Assembly (NCBI RefSeq): GCF_025244865.1
Contig: NZ_CP104272.1
Span: 496,001 to 560,000 of the forward strand
Direction: 5' to 3'
DNA length: 64,000 bases
Source of the DNA: Arthrobacter sp. zg-Y1110
Lineage (GTDB): Bacteria > Actinomycetota > Actinomycetes > Actinomycetales > Micrococcaceae
The notes beneath the pieces were generated by a model. The model was not told the origin of the DNA, ran no database searches, and was given only the letters and a program-made list of their open reading frames with translations. A program made the translations under genes and the position numbers. Below are positions 13,388 through 21,455 of the stretch, piece by piece; the first letter of the stretch is position 1, and each line of letters opens with the position of its first letter.

Positions 13388-14173
13388 TTATCCGGCGACG
13401 GCGGCGGCGCGCAGCCTTGCAAGTTCTGCGAGTACCGCAGTGAATTCCTCGGGGGAGGCGACCCGGTATGCGGCAGCCGTGCTCCCGTCGCCGACCTTGA
13501 TCGAGACGTCGCCGGGCTGCAAAGCCGCGAAACCGCGTTCGTCGGTGACATCGTCGCCGGCGAACAGCACCGCCGTTGCGCCTGTCAGTTCCCGCAGGGC
13601 GCGGATGCCTTCGCCCTTGTTGGTGTGGACGACGGAGGCCTCCAGGACGGATTTGCCGTCGGTGACCTGAACGCCGTCGAGCAGGCTCAGTTCCCTCCGT
13701 GCCTCCTCAGTGGCGGCGGCAGCAGCGGCCGGTTCGGAGACGCTGCGGGTGTGGAGGACGACGCCGGCCGGCTTGTGTTCCAGCCGGCAGCCCGGGTGCC
13801 GGGCGACCACGGATTCCACCGCTGTGCGGGCGCTGGCCAGCAGCTGGGCCTGCTCGGGGGTCAGCTGCAGCGGCTCCTGATTGGGACCGGTCCAGGTCTC
13901 GGCGCCGTGGCTGCCGATCAGCAGGGTTTCGGGATCCGGGGAGGCGACGGTGCGCAGGCTGTCGAGCGCCCGCCCGGAGATGAACGCGGTGACGGTGTCC
14001 CGGAGGGAAGCGAGGGTCCGGACAGCGGCCGCCGATCCGTCCAGCGGGCGGGCATCCTCGGCATGTTCCACCAACGGGGCGAGCACACCGTCGAAGTCCA
14101 GCGCCACCAGGAGTTTCCCAGTGCCGGCCACGGACTCCAGCGCCGCCTGCAGCTCAGTGTCCAGTGAACTCAT
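13388..14173 (-). CDS. otsB: Trehalose-6-phosphate phosphatase
   Basis: A 261-residue HAD-superfamily phosphatase that removes phosphate from trehalose 6-phosphate, the second step of trehalose synthesis. LVALDFDGVLAPLVEH near the N-terminus is HAD motif I (DxD-type), TAFISGRALDSL is motif II, and FAGDDVTDERGF near the C-terminus holds the motif III/IV aspartates. The frame is open 26 codons further upstream into otsA, but the ATG at 14173 has GGGAG six bases before it and begins 2 bp after the otsA stop, so it was chosen. Second gene of an otsA-otsB operon. Confidence 0.93.
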   Translation of the reverse strand: MSSLDTELQAALESVAGTGKLLVALDFDGVLAPLVEHAEDARPLDGSAAAVRTLASLRDTVTAFISGRALDSLRTVASPDPETLLIGSHGAETWTGPNQEPLQLTPEQAQLLASARTAVESVVARHPGCRLEHKPAGVVLHTRSVSEPAAAAAATEEARRELSLLDGVQVTDGKSVLEASVVHTNKGEGIRALRELTGATAVLFAGDDVTDERGFAALQPGDVSIKVGDGSTAAAYRVASPEEFTAVLAELARLRAAAVAG

Positions 14174-14175
14174 GA

Positions 14176-15666
14176 CTACTCCCGGTCCTGATTCTCGGTC
14201 TGTTCCCGGTCCTGGTCCTGTTCGAGTGCCTCCAGGAAGTTCTGGGACCACCGTTCGACGTCGTTCTGCAGCACCTGCCGGCGCATCAGGCGCATACGCC
14301 GGCTGGCTTCCCGGGCCGGCATGTTTACCGCGGTGAGGATGGCGGCCTTCAGCCCGTCGATGTCATGCGGGTTGACCAGCACGGCCTGGCGCAGCTGGTC
14401 CGCGGCGCCGGTGAACTCGGAGAGGACCAGGGTGCCCGTGTTGCCGGTGCGGGCGGCGACGTATTCCTTCGCAACCAGGTTCATGCCGTCGCGCAGCGCG
14501 GTGACGAGCATAACGTCAGCGGCAAGGTAGAGCGCCACCATTTCCTCCACCGGATAGCTGTGGTGCAGGTAGCGCAGCGCTGTGTTGGAAATGGTGTCGA
14601 AGCTGCCGCTGATCCGGCCGACGGTGCCTTCCACTTCTTCGCGCAGCAGCCGGTACTGTTCCACGCGCTCGCGGGAGGGGCTGGCCACCTGGATCATGGC
14701 GGCGTTTTCCACCGTGATGCGGCCGTCTTCGAGGAGTTCGCCGTAGGCCTTGAGCCGGTGGCTGATGCCCTTGGTGTAGTCCAGCCGGTCAACGCCCAGC
14801 AGCACCGTGTCCGGATTGCCCAGTTCGCGGCGGATTTGCTTGGATCGTTCAATGACGTCTTCGCGCTGCGCCAGCTCGGCGATCTGGCTGGCATCGATGG
14901 AGATGGGGAACGCCTCGGCGCGGGAAACGTAGGACAGTCCGTCTTCCGTGGTGACGTTCACCTGCTGCTGGCGGATGGTGTAGCCGGCGAAGCGGCGTAC
15001 GCAGCGCAGGAAGTTGCTCGCATCGGACGGGCGCTGGAACCCGATCAGGTCCGCCCCGAGCAGACCCTCGATGATGTTCCGGCGCCAGGGCAGCTGGGCG
15101 AAAATCTCCAGCGGCGGGAAGGGAATGTGGTTGAAGAAACCGATCTTCAGGTCGGGCCGGGCCTGGCGCAGCAGCTGGGGGACCAGCTGCAGTTGGTAAT
15201 CCTGGACCCAGACCGTGGCGCCCTTCGCGGCCACGGAAGCGGCGGCGTCGGCGAACCGGCGGTTCACGGTGCGGTAGGCATCCCACCAGGTGCGGTGGAA
15301 TTCCGGGGCGGCAATCACATCGTGATAGAGCGGCCACAGCGTCGCGTTGGAGAAGCCCTCGTAATACAGTTCCACTTCGTCGGTGCTCAGCGGCACCGGC
15401 TTCAGATACATGTTGTCGTGGTCGAAGGGTTCCACTTCTTCGTCCGGGGAACCGGGCCAGCCCACCCACGCGCCGTCGGCCTTTGCCATCACGGGAGCGA
15501 GGGCCGTGACCAGCCCGCCGGGTGAGCGCCGCCAGGTTTCGCCGTCGGGTCCACTAACGCGGTCAACCGGAAGCCGGTTGGACACGACGATGAAATCGAA
15601 GTCGCCGTAGCTGTCCGGAGCGTCTTCCTTGGAACTCGGATCCGCGTCAGCGTTCACGAATGGCAC
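14176..15666 (-). CDS. otsA: Alpha,alpha-trehalose-6-phosphate synthase
   Basis: A 496-residue GT20 glycosyltransferase that joins UDP-glucose (or another NDP-glucose) and glucose 6-phosphate to make trehalose 6-phosphate. Signature regions: VVSNRLPVDR, the glycine-rich SPGGLVTAL loop, GWPG, VWVQDYQLQLVP, GFFNHIPFP, DRLDYTKGI, and the C-terminal RDGMNLVAKEYVA donor-binding motif. The last 15 residues are a Glu/Gln/Asp/Arg-rich tail of repeated DRE-type units. Length is normal. Followed 2 bp later by otsB. Trehalose is an osmo- and desiccation protectant in soil actinobacteria. Confidence 0.96.
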   Translation of the reverse strand: MPFVNADADPSSKEDAPDSYGDFDFIVVSNRLPVDRVSGPDGETWRRSPGGLVTALAPVMAKADGAWVGWPGSPDEEVEPFDHDNMYLKPVPLSTDEVELYYEGFSNATLWPLYHDVIAAPEFHRTWWDAYRTVNRRFADAAASVAAKGATVWVQDYQLQLVPQLLRQARPDLKIGFFNHIPFPPLEIFAQLPWRRNIIEGLLGADLIGFQRPSDASNFLRCVRRFAGYTIRQQQVNVTTEDGLSYVSRAEAFPISIDASQIAELAQREDVIERSKQIRRELGNPDTVLLGVDRLDYTKGISHRLKAYGELLEDGRITVENAAMIQVASPSRERVEQYRLLREEVEGTVGRISGSFDTISNTALRYLHHSYPVEEMVALYLAADVMLVTALRDGMNLVAKEYVAARTGNTGTLVLSEFTGAADQLRQAVLVNPHDIDGLKAAILTAVNMPAREASRRMRLMRRQVLQNDVERWSQNFLEALEQDQDREQTENQDRE

Positions 15667-15826
15667 CCCTTTTTAGATTGGTCGTATATTGCCACTCTAG
15701 CGAAGCGGGGAAACTTTGTACCGCCCGCGGGCGTTGGTCGAAGGGTGGTGGGCGCCGTTCCCCCTACACTGGTGATGAGCTGAGCGGCCCCGGAAACGGA
15801 GCCGGCGTTGAGAGACATGAGGAATT

Positions 15827-16696
15827 ATGACTGACCGGAACCCCAAGCCGACCAAGGCAGAACGCACTGCTGCTGCCCGCGAGCAGGCCCGCGCACTGCG
15901 CGAGGCCCAGCAGAAGAAGGAACGGCGCAACCGTCTCCTGGTGATCTGGGGTGTTGTGGTGGCCATCGTTGCGGTGATCGCGATTGTGGCCGTAATTGTG
16001 GTGAACAGCATGGGTAAGGACATCGCGAACACCGGTACTTCGCCGGCCAATGCCAATGAGTACGGCGGGTTTACGCTGACCTCGACCACCGCGCTGGAGC
16101 CCACGGAAACCTTCGACTTCGACACGGAAACGCTGCCGGCCGCACCGGAGGAAGCCGCCGAGGAGACGCCGATTCCGCCGGGGGTTGAAGCTGCGCCAGA
16201 GGGTGAGCCGGTCCAGGTGGTGGAGTACGTGGACATCAACTGCGTGCACTGCGCAGACTTCGCCGCTACCTACGACGATCAGATCTCCCAGTGGCTGGAT
16301 GCGGGCGAAATCACCTACGAATACCGCACCGTGGCATTCCTGGACCGCAACTCCACCTCCAACTACTCCTCCCGCGGCGCCAACGCGGCGGCGTGCGTGG
16401 CAGACCAGAGCCCCGAGTCCTACTGGGACTTCATGAAGGCCATCTTCGCCCAGCACGCCTCCGGTGAAGTGAAGAACGCAGAACTGGTGGACATGGCTGA
16501 GTCCGTGGGCGCCGATACCGAGGGCATGGAAGACTGCATCGACGACGGAACCTACCGTCCGTTCGTGAAGTACGCGGACCAGCTGGCCCGGGTGGACGGC
16601 ATCAACGGCACCCCGACGGCCTTCGTCAACGGCGAGGAAGCGGACCTGAACACCTTCGTGGAAACGGTCCAGGGCGCCATCGACGCCAACAAGTAA
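15827..16696 (+). CDS. Membrane-anchored DsbA-family thioredoxin-like protein
   Basis: A 289-residue protein with a charged, coiled-coil-like N-terminus (about 45 residues), one membrane helix at residues 45-64 (LLVIWGVVVAIVAVIAIVAVIVV) and an extracytoplasmic thioredoxin fold. The active site reads DINCVHC, a C-V-H-C dithiol near residue 140; the cis-Pro region is NGTPTAFVNG. It belongs to the DSBA-like thioredoxin (Thioredoxin_4) group, which oxidises or isomerises disulfides in exported proteins. ATG with AGGAATT upstream. Single gene, followed by a hairpin and tRNA-Thr. Confidence 0.87.
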   Translation: MTDRNPKPTKAERTAAAREQARALREAQQKKERRNRLLVIWGVVVAIVAVIAIVAVIVVNSMGKDIANTGTSPANANEYGGFTLTSTTALEPTETFDFDTETLPAAPEEAAEETPIPPGVEAAPEGEPVQVVEYVDINCVHCADFAATYDDQISQWLDAGEITYEYRTVAFLDRNSTSNYSSRGANAAACVADQSPESYWDFMKAIFAQHASGEVKNAELVDMAESVGADTEGMEDCIDDGTYRPFVKYADQLARVDGINGTPTAFVNGEEADLNTFVETVQGAIDANK

Positions 16697-16720
16697 GCCG
16701 GGGCGAGTCCGGCGCCTGTT

Positions 16721-16749
16721 CCCCGTGAAACCTTTCCGGTTTCACGGGG
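16721..16749 (+). terminator. Hairpin after the DsbA-like gene
   Basis: CCCCGTGAAACC pairs with GGTTTCACGGGG around a TTTCC loop, 25 bp past the stop. No T-run follows, so termination strength is uncertain. Confidence 0.6.
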
Positions 16750-16853
16750 GCGGGCGCTCTGGGCTAATCTTGTCTAGCGCTGTTGTTCGCACCCGTTTGT
16801 TCGGGCGGACGACGGCGGCGTGACCGGCTTGGACTTTCTAGCCCGCCGGCCAC

Positions 16854-16927
16854 GCCCCCTTAGCTCAGTTGGCCAGAGCACCTGTCTTGTAAACAGGGGG
16901 TCGCCGGTTCGAATCCGGCAGGGGGCT
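16854..16927 (+). tRNA. tRNA-Thr (anticodon TGT)
   Basis: 74-nt cloverleaf. The acceptor GCCCCCT pairs with AGGGGGC; D arm GCTC...GAGC; anticodon stem CCTGT/ACAGG with loop CTTGTAA giving anticodon TGT; T arm with GGTTCGAATCC. No encoded CCA. Followed within 10 bp by a strong terminator. Confidence 0.96.
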
Positions 16928-16935
16928 CCGACAAA

Positions 16936-16978
16936 CCCCTCCTGATCAGGCATTACGCCTGATCAGGAGGGGTTTTTT
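16936..16978 (+). terminator. Strong terminator after tRNA-Thr
   Basis: Perfect 16-bp stem CCCCTCCTGATCAGGC / GCCTGATCAGGAGGGG with an ATTAC loop, then TTTTTT at 16973-16978. Confidence 0.93.
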
Positions 16979-17037
16979 ATGCAGCGGTTGCAGCCGAGGA
17001 CGCTCTGGCAGCGGCTTTGCTACGGGGGGAAGCAGAA

Positions 17038-17850
17038 GTGCTCAGGAAATGGCTCAATGACTGGCGGTTCACGCGGGTCCTGACAATCGTCGCGCCTGTC
17101 GCCATGACCGTCTGGTTCTTCGGCGGGGCGCCTGGCCCGGCCGCCGGTTTCTTTGCGCTGGGTGCGGTCTACGGGGTCCTTCTGTTCAGGGTGGTTTCTC
17201 TGTCCGTACGCGCCGATATGGTGATGCGCGTAGCCTTCAACCTGATCTTCATCATGATGCTCTCCGTGGAAGATACCCTTGGCATGCCCATGGCGGGCCC
17301 GTGGCTCATGGGCTTCACGGCCGGCGCCATCGCCGGCGGACATTGGTGGTCCGGGAAGAGGTCCGGGTCCGTAATCAGGCGCAAGCGCGAGCGTACCGCC
17401 GACGGCGGCTACACGGGCGGGTGGCAGCTGGCGCTGATCAACGCAGCCTCCGCAGCCGTGCTGCTCGGTGCGCCTACAGCCATGCTCCTTGACGGTGTCA
17501 CGGTGCAGATCCTCGCCGTGTCCCTGGTCATCGGTTTCCTCGGCGGGTGGGCGTTGGTCCGCTTTGTGAAGTCGTCCCAGGCCCAGTTCATAACCCTCAT
17601 CGCCATGTTCTTCGCCCTCATACCCGCACTGATCCTGGCCGGATCCTTTGGCTACGGAGACGCCGTATTCACCGGGCTGTTCGGCTTCCTTGCAGGCAGG
17701 CTGATCGGCGGCAGGTACTGGTGGGGTCCGCGATTCGGCGCGCCGCGCCCTCCGTTCGCCGGCAAAACCAAGCGGCGGCGAAAGAGGAAGCGGAAGGCGA
17801 AGGCAACTCCCTCAAAGAGCCCCGTCCAAACGCCGAGAGTAACGGCATAG
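17038..17850 (+). CDS. Polytopic membrane protein of unknown function
   Basis: A 270-residue protein with about eight hydrophobic segments spread from residue 10 to 240, small basic loops, and a very basic C-terminal tail (KTKRRRKRKRKAKA). No transporter or enzyme motif recognised. An in-frame TTG at 17017 would add 7 residues, but GGGGGA sits about 7 bases before the GTG at 17038, which was therefore taken as start. Stands alone after the tRNA-Thr terminator. Confidence 0.65.
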   Translation: MLRKWLNDWRFTRVLTIVAPVAMTVWFFGGAPGPAAGFFALGAVYGVLLFRVVSLSVRADMVMRVAFNLIFIMMLSVEDTLGMPMAGPWLMGFTAGAIAGGHWWSGKRSGSVIRRKRERTADGGYTGGWQLALINAASAAVLLGAPTAMLLDGVTVQILAVSLVIGFLGGWALVRFVKSSQAQFITLIAMFFALIPALILAGSFGYGDAVFTGLFGFLAGRLIGGRYWWGPRFGAPRPPFAGKTKRRRKRKRKAKATPSKSPVQTPRVTA

Positions 17851-18062
17851 CGAATTCGGGCCTACGCCGCAGCGGGCTGTTGACCTTGTCGATCAGGTAG
17901 TCAAAAGCCGATCCGGTTCGTGGGTGGCGCCCTGGCCGTGGTGATGGGGAAGGGCCGTCGTCGTCAGCGGTGGCCTGGCCCGGTCAGACCCTGGTCAGGC
18001 CACCTCGCCGACCACCCATAAGATAAAAAGCAGAGTCAATGCGCACGCGTTAGGAGTCTCCA
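17851..18062. other. Intergenic region with a hairpin
   Basis: About 210 bp without an ORF. GGTGGCCTG at 17969-17977 can pair with CAGGCCACC at 17996-18004; TAAGAT at 18019-18024 could be a -10 for the downstream phosphatase gene, but no good -35 is seen. Confidence 0.35.
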
Positions 18063-18887
18063 ATGGTCATGCCCCGGAACCTGTTCCTCGTCCGTCACGG
18101 ACAAAGTGAAGCGAACGTAATGCAAAGGGCAGCCAAGGCCGGGGACCCGAGCCTCTACACCGAAGAGACGATGACCGTCCCGGACCGTTCGTGGCGGCTC
18201 ACGGAACTCGGGGTCCAGCAGGCCAAGGTCGCCGGCGCATGGATCGCCCGGCAGAATATCGAATTCGACCGTGCCATGGTCTCCGTCTACACCCGGACCC
18301 GCGAGACCGCCGCGCACCTCGGGCTGGATGTGCGCTGGGAAGAGAACCGGGTCATCCGCGAGCGTTCCTGGGGCGAGATTGGATCCATGTCGAAGCAGGA
18401 CTTCGCGCAGAAGTACTCGCAGAACGCCGCCTACCGCGAAAGCGATCCGCTGTACTGGGCTCCGCCCGCCGGTGAATCCATTGCCAATGTCGCCGAAAAC
18501 CGGGTGCGGAACATCCTGAGCACCCTGCACCGCGAAAACGCCCGCGACAACGTCCTCCTGGTGACCCACGGTGAATTCATGTGGGCCACGCGCCTGGTGC
18601 TGGAGCGCTGGAGCGACGAAGAGTTCCTGGAACGGGACGCGGACAAAGAGCAGATGATCCACAACTGCACCGTCCTGCAGTACACCAGCACCGATCCGGC
18701 CAACCGGAACAACATCCGCGAAAAGCTCAACTGGGTCCGCCGCTGCTGGCCGGTTCAGGTCGACGGCGAATGGACCATGTTCGTCGGCGACTGGGAAGAG
18801 TTCGACCGGAAGTACTTCACCAGGGAGGATCTCCTGGAGCGGGCCGAAGCAAACCGGCATTTCCTTGAGGGAGCTTTCGGGAGCTGA
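18063..18887 (+). CDS. Histidine phosphatase superfamily protein
   Basis: A 274-residue member of the phosphoglycerate-mutase-like family. LFLVRHGQSEANV at residues 7-19 contains the catalytic RHG; TRTRETAAHLG supplies the second arginine, SWGE / RERSW the pocket acid, and VLLVTHGEFM the second catalytic His. Longer than the usual 190-220 residue phosphatase because of a C-terminal extension containing several Trp and Arg residues. The substrate cannot be told. ATG preceded by AGGAG. Monocistronic. Confidence 0.85.
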   Translation: MVMPRNLFLVRHGQSEANVMQRAAKAGDPSLYTEETMTVPDRSWRLTELGVQQAKVAGAWIARQNIEFDRAMVSVYTRTRETAAHLGLDVRWEENRVIRERSWGEIGSMSKQDFAQKYSQNAAYRESDPLYWAPPAGESIANVAENRVRNILSTLHRENARDNVLLVTHGEFMWATRLVLERWSDEEFLERDADKEQMIHNCTVLQYTSTDPANRNNIREKLNWVRRCWPVQVDGEWTMFVGDWEEFDRKYFTREDLLERAEANRHFLEGAFGS

Positions 18888-18941
18888 GCAGGTCCAACCG
18901 GCTTCCGCCCCGTAAATTCATTTATCTGCAATACTCGCCGC

Positions 18942-19748
18942 ATGGGTGCATGGGGGAGCGGCATTTTTGCCAATGACACGGCGGCGGACATTCGCGGGGA
19001 GTACCGCGAACATCTCGAGGACCAGATTCCGGACGAGGAAGCGACGCGCCTAGTCATCGAATCGTTCGGTTATCTGCTGCGAGAGGACAACGCTGCCGAG
19101 TTGTGGGTGGCGCTCGCGGCGGCGCAGTCCCAGGTGGGCAGGCTCGACGACGAGGTGAAAGCCGCCGCGCTTGATGTGATCGATCAGGGCAGCCGCCTCG
19201 AGGAGTGGGAGGAAGCGGGTCCGGACGAACTGGCCGAACGTGTGGCGGCCCTCCAGGAACTGCGGGACCAGCTCACCGGGCCGCAACCGGCCCGAATGAA
19301 GCTCCGCCGGCCGTGGCGCCATGAGGAAACCGAACTCGTGGCCGGCGACATCCTGAGCTACACGGACGCAGAGGGGCGCATGGCACTGTTCCGCGTTGCC
19401 GGAATTCGGCGGGCAAGAGCCGGCGACATGCCGTGCCTCGAATGGCTGGACTGGACCGGGCGAAGCGCGCCGGGTACCTGGAGGCTTGCCCGGTTGAAAC
19501 CGATCCAGGCCCCCGCGCATCACGGTATGCCCCAAGTCCCCGTCATTTACCACGTGACGCGGTTCCAGAAAAAGGACCCTGACTGGCGGGCCTGCGGCTT
19601 CGCCCACGTGACATGCCTGCCGAACTGGCCGGCCAACGACATGGCCTACGCGACGTTCTACTCCGGCTGGAGCGCGCTGAGCCTGAGCGCAGAGAACCAT
19701 TTGGCCGGCAGGGAGCAGGCGGGCCAAATACCGGGCCCGCTCCGATAA
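18942..19748 (+). CDS. DUF4259-like protein
   Basis: A 268-residue soluble protein. The first 125 residues begin MGAWGSGIFANDTAAD, the start typical of DUF4259 proteins, and continue as helical acidic sequence with EEATRLVIESFGYLLRED. Residues 150-250 form a second part rich in Trp and Arg with a FRVAGIRRARAGDMP segment. Function unknown. Convergent with the next membrane-protein gene over a shared terminator. Confidence 0.6.
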   Translation: MGAWGSGIFANDTAADIRGEYREHLEDQIPDEEATRLVIESFGYLLREDNAAELWVALAAAQSQVGRLDDEVKAAALDVIDQGSRLEEWEEAGPDELAERVAALQELRDQLTGPQPARMKLRRPWRHEETELVAGDILSYTDAEGRMALFRVAGIRRARAGDMPCLEWLDWTGRSAPGTWRLARLKPIQAPAHHGMPQVPVIYHVTRFQKKDPDWRACGFAHVTCLPNWPANDMAYATFYSGWSALSLSAENHLAGREQAGQIPGPLR

Positions 19749-19784
19749 CCCGTCCTCCGGATGCTGCCCTAGCACCAGCGCAAA

Positions 19785-19817
19785 AAGGCGGCACCTCCGA
19801 TCGGGAGGCGCCGCCTT
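19785..19817. terminator. Bidirectional terminator between convergent genes
   Basis: AAGGCGGC...ACCTCC pairs with GGGAGG...GCCGCCTT around GATC. On the leftward strand the stem is followed by TTTTTGCGC, on the rightward strand by CACTGCGC, so it serves the leftward gene better. Confidence 0.7.
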
Positions 19818-19839
19818 CACTGCGCTGCAGAGGTGGCTA

Positions 19840-20346
19840 TTAGGCCTGGTTGAGCGCTTTATGCTGCCGGTACTGGCTCATTTCCTTGAAATACGCCGGC
19901 GACGGCTTCCGGTACACCATCACCGTGGCCACGACCAGTGCCAGGATTCCCCACCAGCCCAGCAGATTAGTGCCGGTGAACAGGGACAGCACTGAAAGAC
20001 CGGTGTAGACGGCAAGCAGGATCCGCGCCCAGTTATGGCCCTTGCGGATGAAGATGGCGGCTACCAGAGTGAAAGCGAGGCAGATGACGCCCAGCGCCAC
20101 CAACAAGACGACGCCTTCGGCAGTGACCGTGTTGCCGTCCGCGTTCGCTATGAAGATGCCCGCGGGGACACTCAGCACGGTCAGGGCCACAGTGACCATC
20201 AGCAGCACGAAAGCTGAATCAACCTGCTTCGGCCGCTTCGGCGCGACCCCCGCTGCTGCAGGCCCGGGCACGCCCGGGGCTCCGGGATAGGCATAGGAAT
20301 TGTAACTGTTGGCGTTGTTGGTGCCCTGCGGCACTTGTTCGGACAT
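19840..20346 (-). CDS. Small polytopic membrane protein
   Basis: A 168-residue protein with a polar Asn/Tyr/Pro-rich head of about 45 residues (MSEQVPQGTNNANSYNSYAY, then PGAPG) followed by four hydrophobic segments, a design also seen in the protein at 10115. No enzymatic motif. The open frame extends 107 codons upstream, but that part is Arg/Cys-rich and lacks a ribosome site, while the ATG at 20346 has GGGGGA five bases upstream. Function unknown. Confidence 0.7.
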   Translation of the reverse strand: MSEQVPQGTNNANSYNSYAYPGAPGVPGPAAAGVAPKRPKQVDSAFVLLMVTVALTVLSVPAGIFIANADGNTVTAEGVVLLVALGVICLAFTLVAAIFIRKGHNWARILLAVYTGLSVLSLFTGTNLLGWWGILALVVATVMVYRKPSPAYFKEMSQYRQHKALNQA

Positions 20347-20449
20347 GCTTCCCCCATAAAGCCGGCTGAGTCCGCGGCGGATGCGCCGCAGTACCTGCCA
20401 GCATAGTCTGACGTCGGCGGCGAACGAACTCGCCGAAGGATGAACGGGA

Positions 20450-20491
20450 AAGGGCCCTGCATCTGGCAAATGGCTCAGACGCAGGGCCCTT
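20450..20491 (-). terminator. Hairpin after the ribokinase gene
   Basis: AAGGGCCCTGC at 20450-20460 pairs with GCAGGGCCCTT at 20481-20491 around a 20-nt loop, 20 bp past the rbsK stop. Only a weak T-rich tail follows on the leftward strand. Confidence 0.6.
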
Positions 20492-20510
20492 GGACGGACG
20501 GGGTAAGTGG

Positions 20511-21425
20511 TCAGCCCACCATTTCCGCCAGCGCCGAATACGAGGACTGCGCGCCCTCGCGGGTAGCGGCCAGGGCGCCGGCGCGCGCCGCAAACTCGGC
20601 GGCCTGGACCAGCGAATCGCCGGCGGCAAGCCGCGCAGCAGTGCCGGCTGTGAACGCATCCCCGCACCCGGTGGTGTCCACCGCGGTTACCCGGGTGGGA
20701 GCGACTGCAACAACACGGTCCGCACCGGTAGCGGTGCCGTCCAGTACGACGGCGCCCTCGCCGCCGAGCGTGATGATGGTGCGGCGCACACCAAGGCGGG
20801 CCAGGGCGGCGATGACCCGTTCCCAGTCCGACGCCGGATCGGACAGTCCAGTGACCAGCGCCGCTTCGTGGGCGTTGAGCAGCAGGACATCGGTCAGGGC
20901 CAGCAGTTCGGCGGGAACCTCCCGGTACGGCGAGAGATTCAGCAGCACCTGCGCACCGGCGTCGTGCCCGACCTGTGCCGCGGCGGTCACCGCTTCGAGC
21001 GGCACCTCCAGGCTCAGGCAGAGCACTGCGGCGTCGTCGAACAGGTCCGCCGGGAGCTCGGCGCCGGTGACCGTGCCGTTGGCACCGGGGGAGACGATGA
21101 TGGTGTTCTCCCCGGCTGCATCCACCACGATCATGGCTGTGCCCGTCGCGGTGCCGGTGCGGCGCAGGACGCGGGAGGCGTCTACGCCGGCTCCCGCAGC
21201 CGCCTCGAGCAGCAGATCCCCGTGCCCGTCGGCCCCCACGGCGCCGAAGAGTCGCACCTCGGCACCCAGCAGGGCAGCGGCAGCGGCCTGGTTGGCACTC
21301 TTGCCGCCCGGGGCAATGACCAGTTCCGAACCGTTCAGGGTTTCCCCGGGGGAGGGGAAACGGTCGGTGCGGACGGTCAGGTCGGCATTAAGCGAGCCGA
21401 CAACTACAACTTTTCCGGCGGACAT
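20511..21425 (-). CDS. rbsK: Ribokinase
   Basis: A 304-residue PfkB-family sugar kinase that phosphorylates D-ribose to ribose 5-phosphate. Seen: VVVGSLNADLTVRTDRFP at the N-terminus, the GGKSANQAAAAALLG substrate-binding glycine motif, and VDTTGCGDAFTAG near the C-terminus with the catalytic Asp and anion hole. Length is normal. Last gene of the nucleoside salvage operon: the ribose it uses would be released by the nucleoside hydrolase three genes upstream. AAGGAG lies 9 bases before the ATG. Confidence 0.92.
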   Translation of the reverse strand: MSAGKVVVVGSLNADLTVRTDRFPSPGETLNGSELVIAPGGKSANQAAAAALLGAEVRLFGAVGADGHGDLLLEAAAGAGVDASRVLRRTGTATGTAMIVVDAAGENTIIVSPGANGTVTGAELPADLFDDAAVLCLSLEVPLEAVTAAAQVGHDAGAQVLLNLSPYREVPAELLALTDVLLLNAHEAALVTGLSDPASDWERVIAALARLGVRRTIITLGGEGAVVLDGTATGADRVVAVAPTRVTAVDTTGCGDAFTAGTAARLAAGDSLVQAAEFAARAGALAATREGAQSSYSALAEMVG

Positions 21426-21455
21426 GCAGGGATTCTCCTTGGGTGGCGTGCGGGG

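Noticed and set aside
16721..16749. GTGAAACC...GGTTTCAC as a regulator site
   Set aside because: Its position just past a stop codon and the 12-bp GC-rich stem fit a transcript-end hairpin better.
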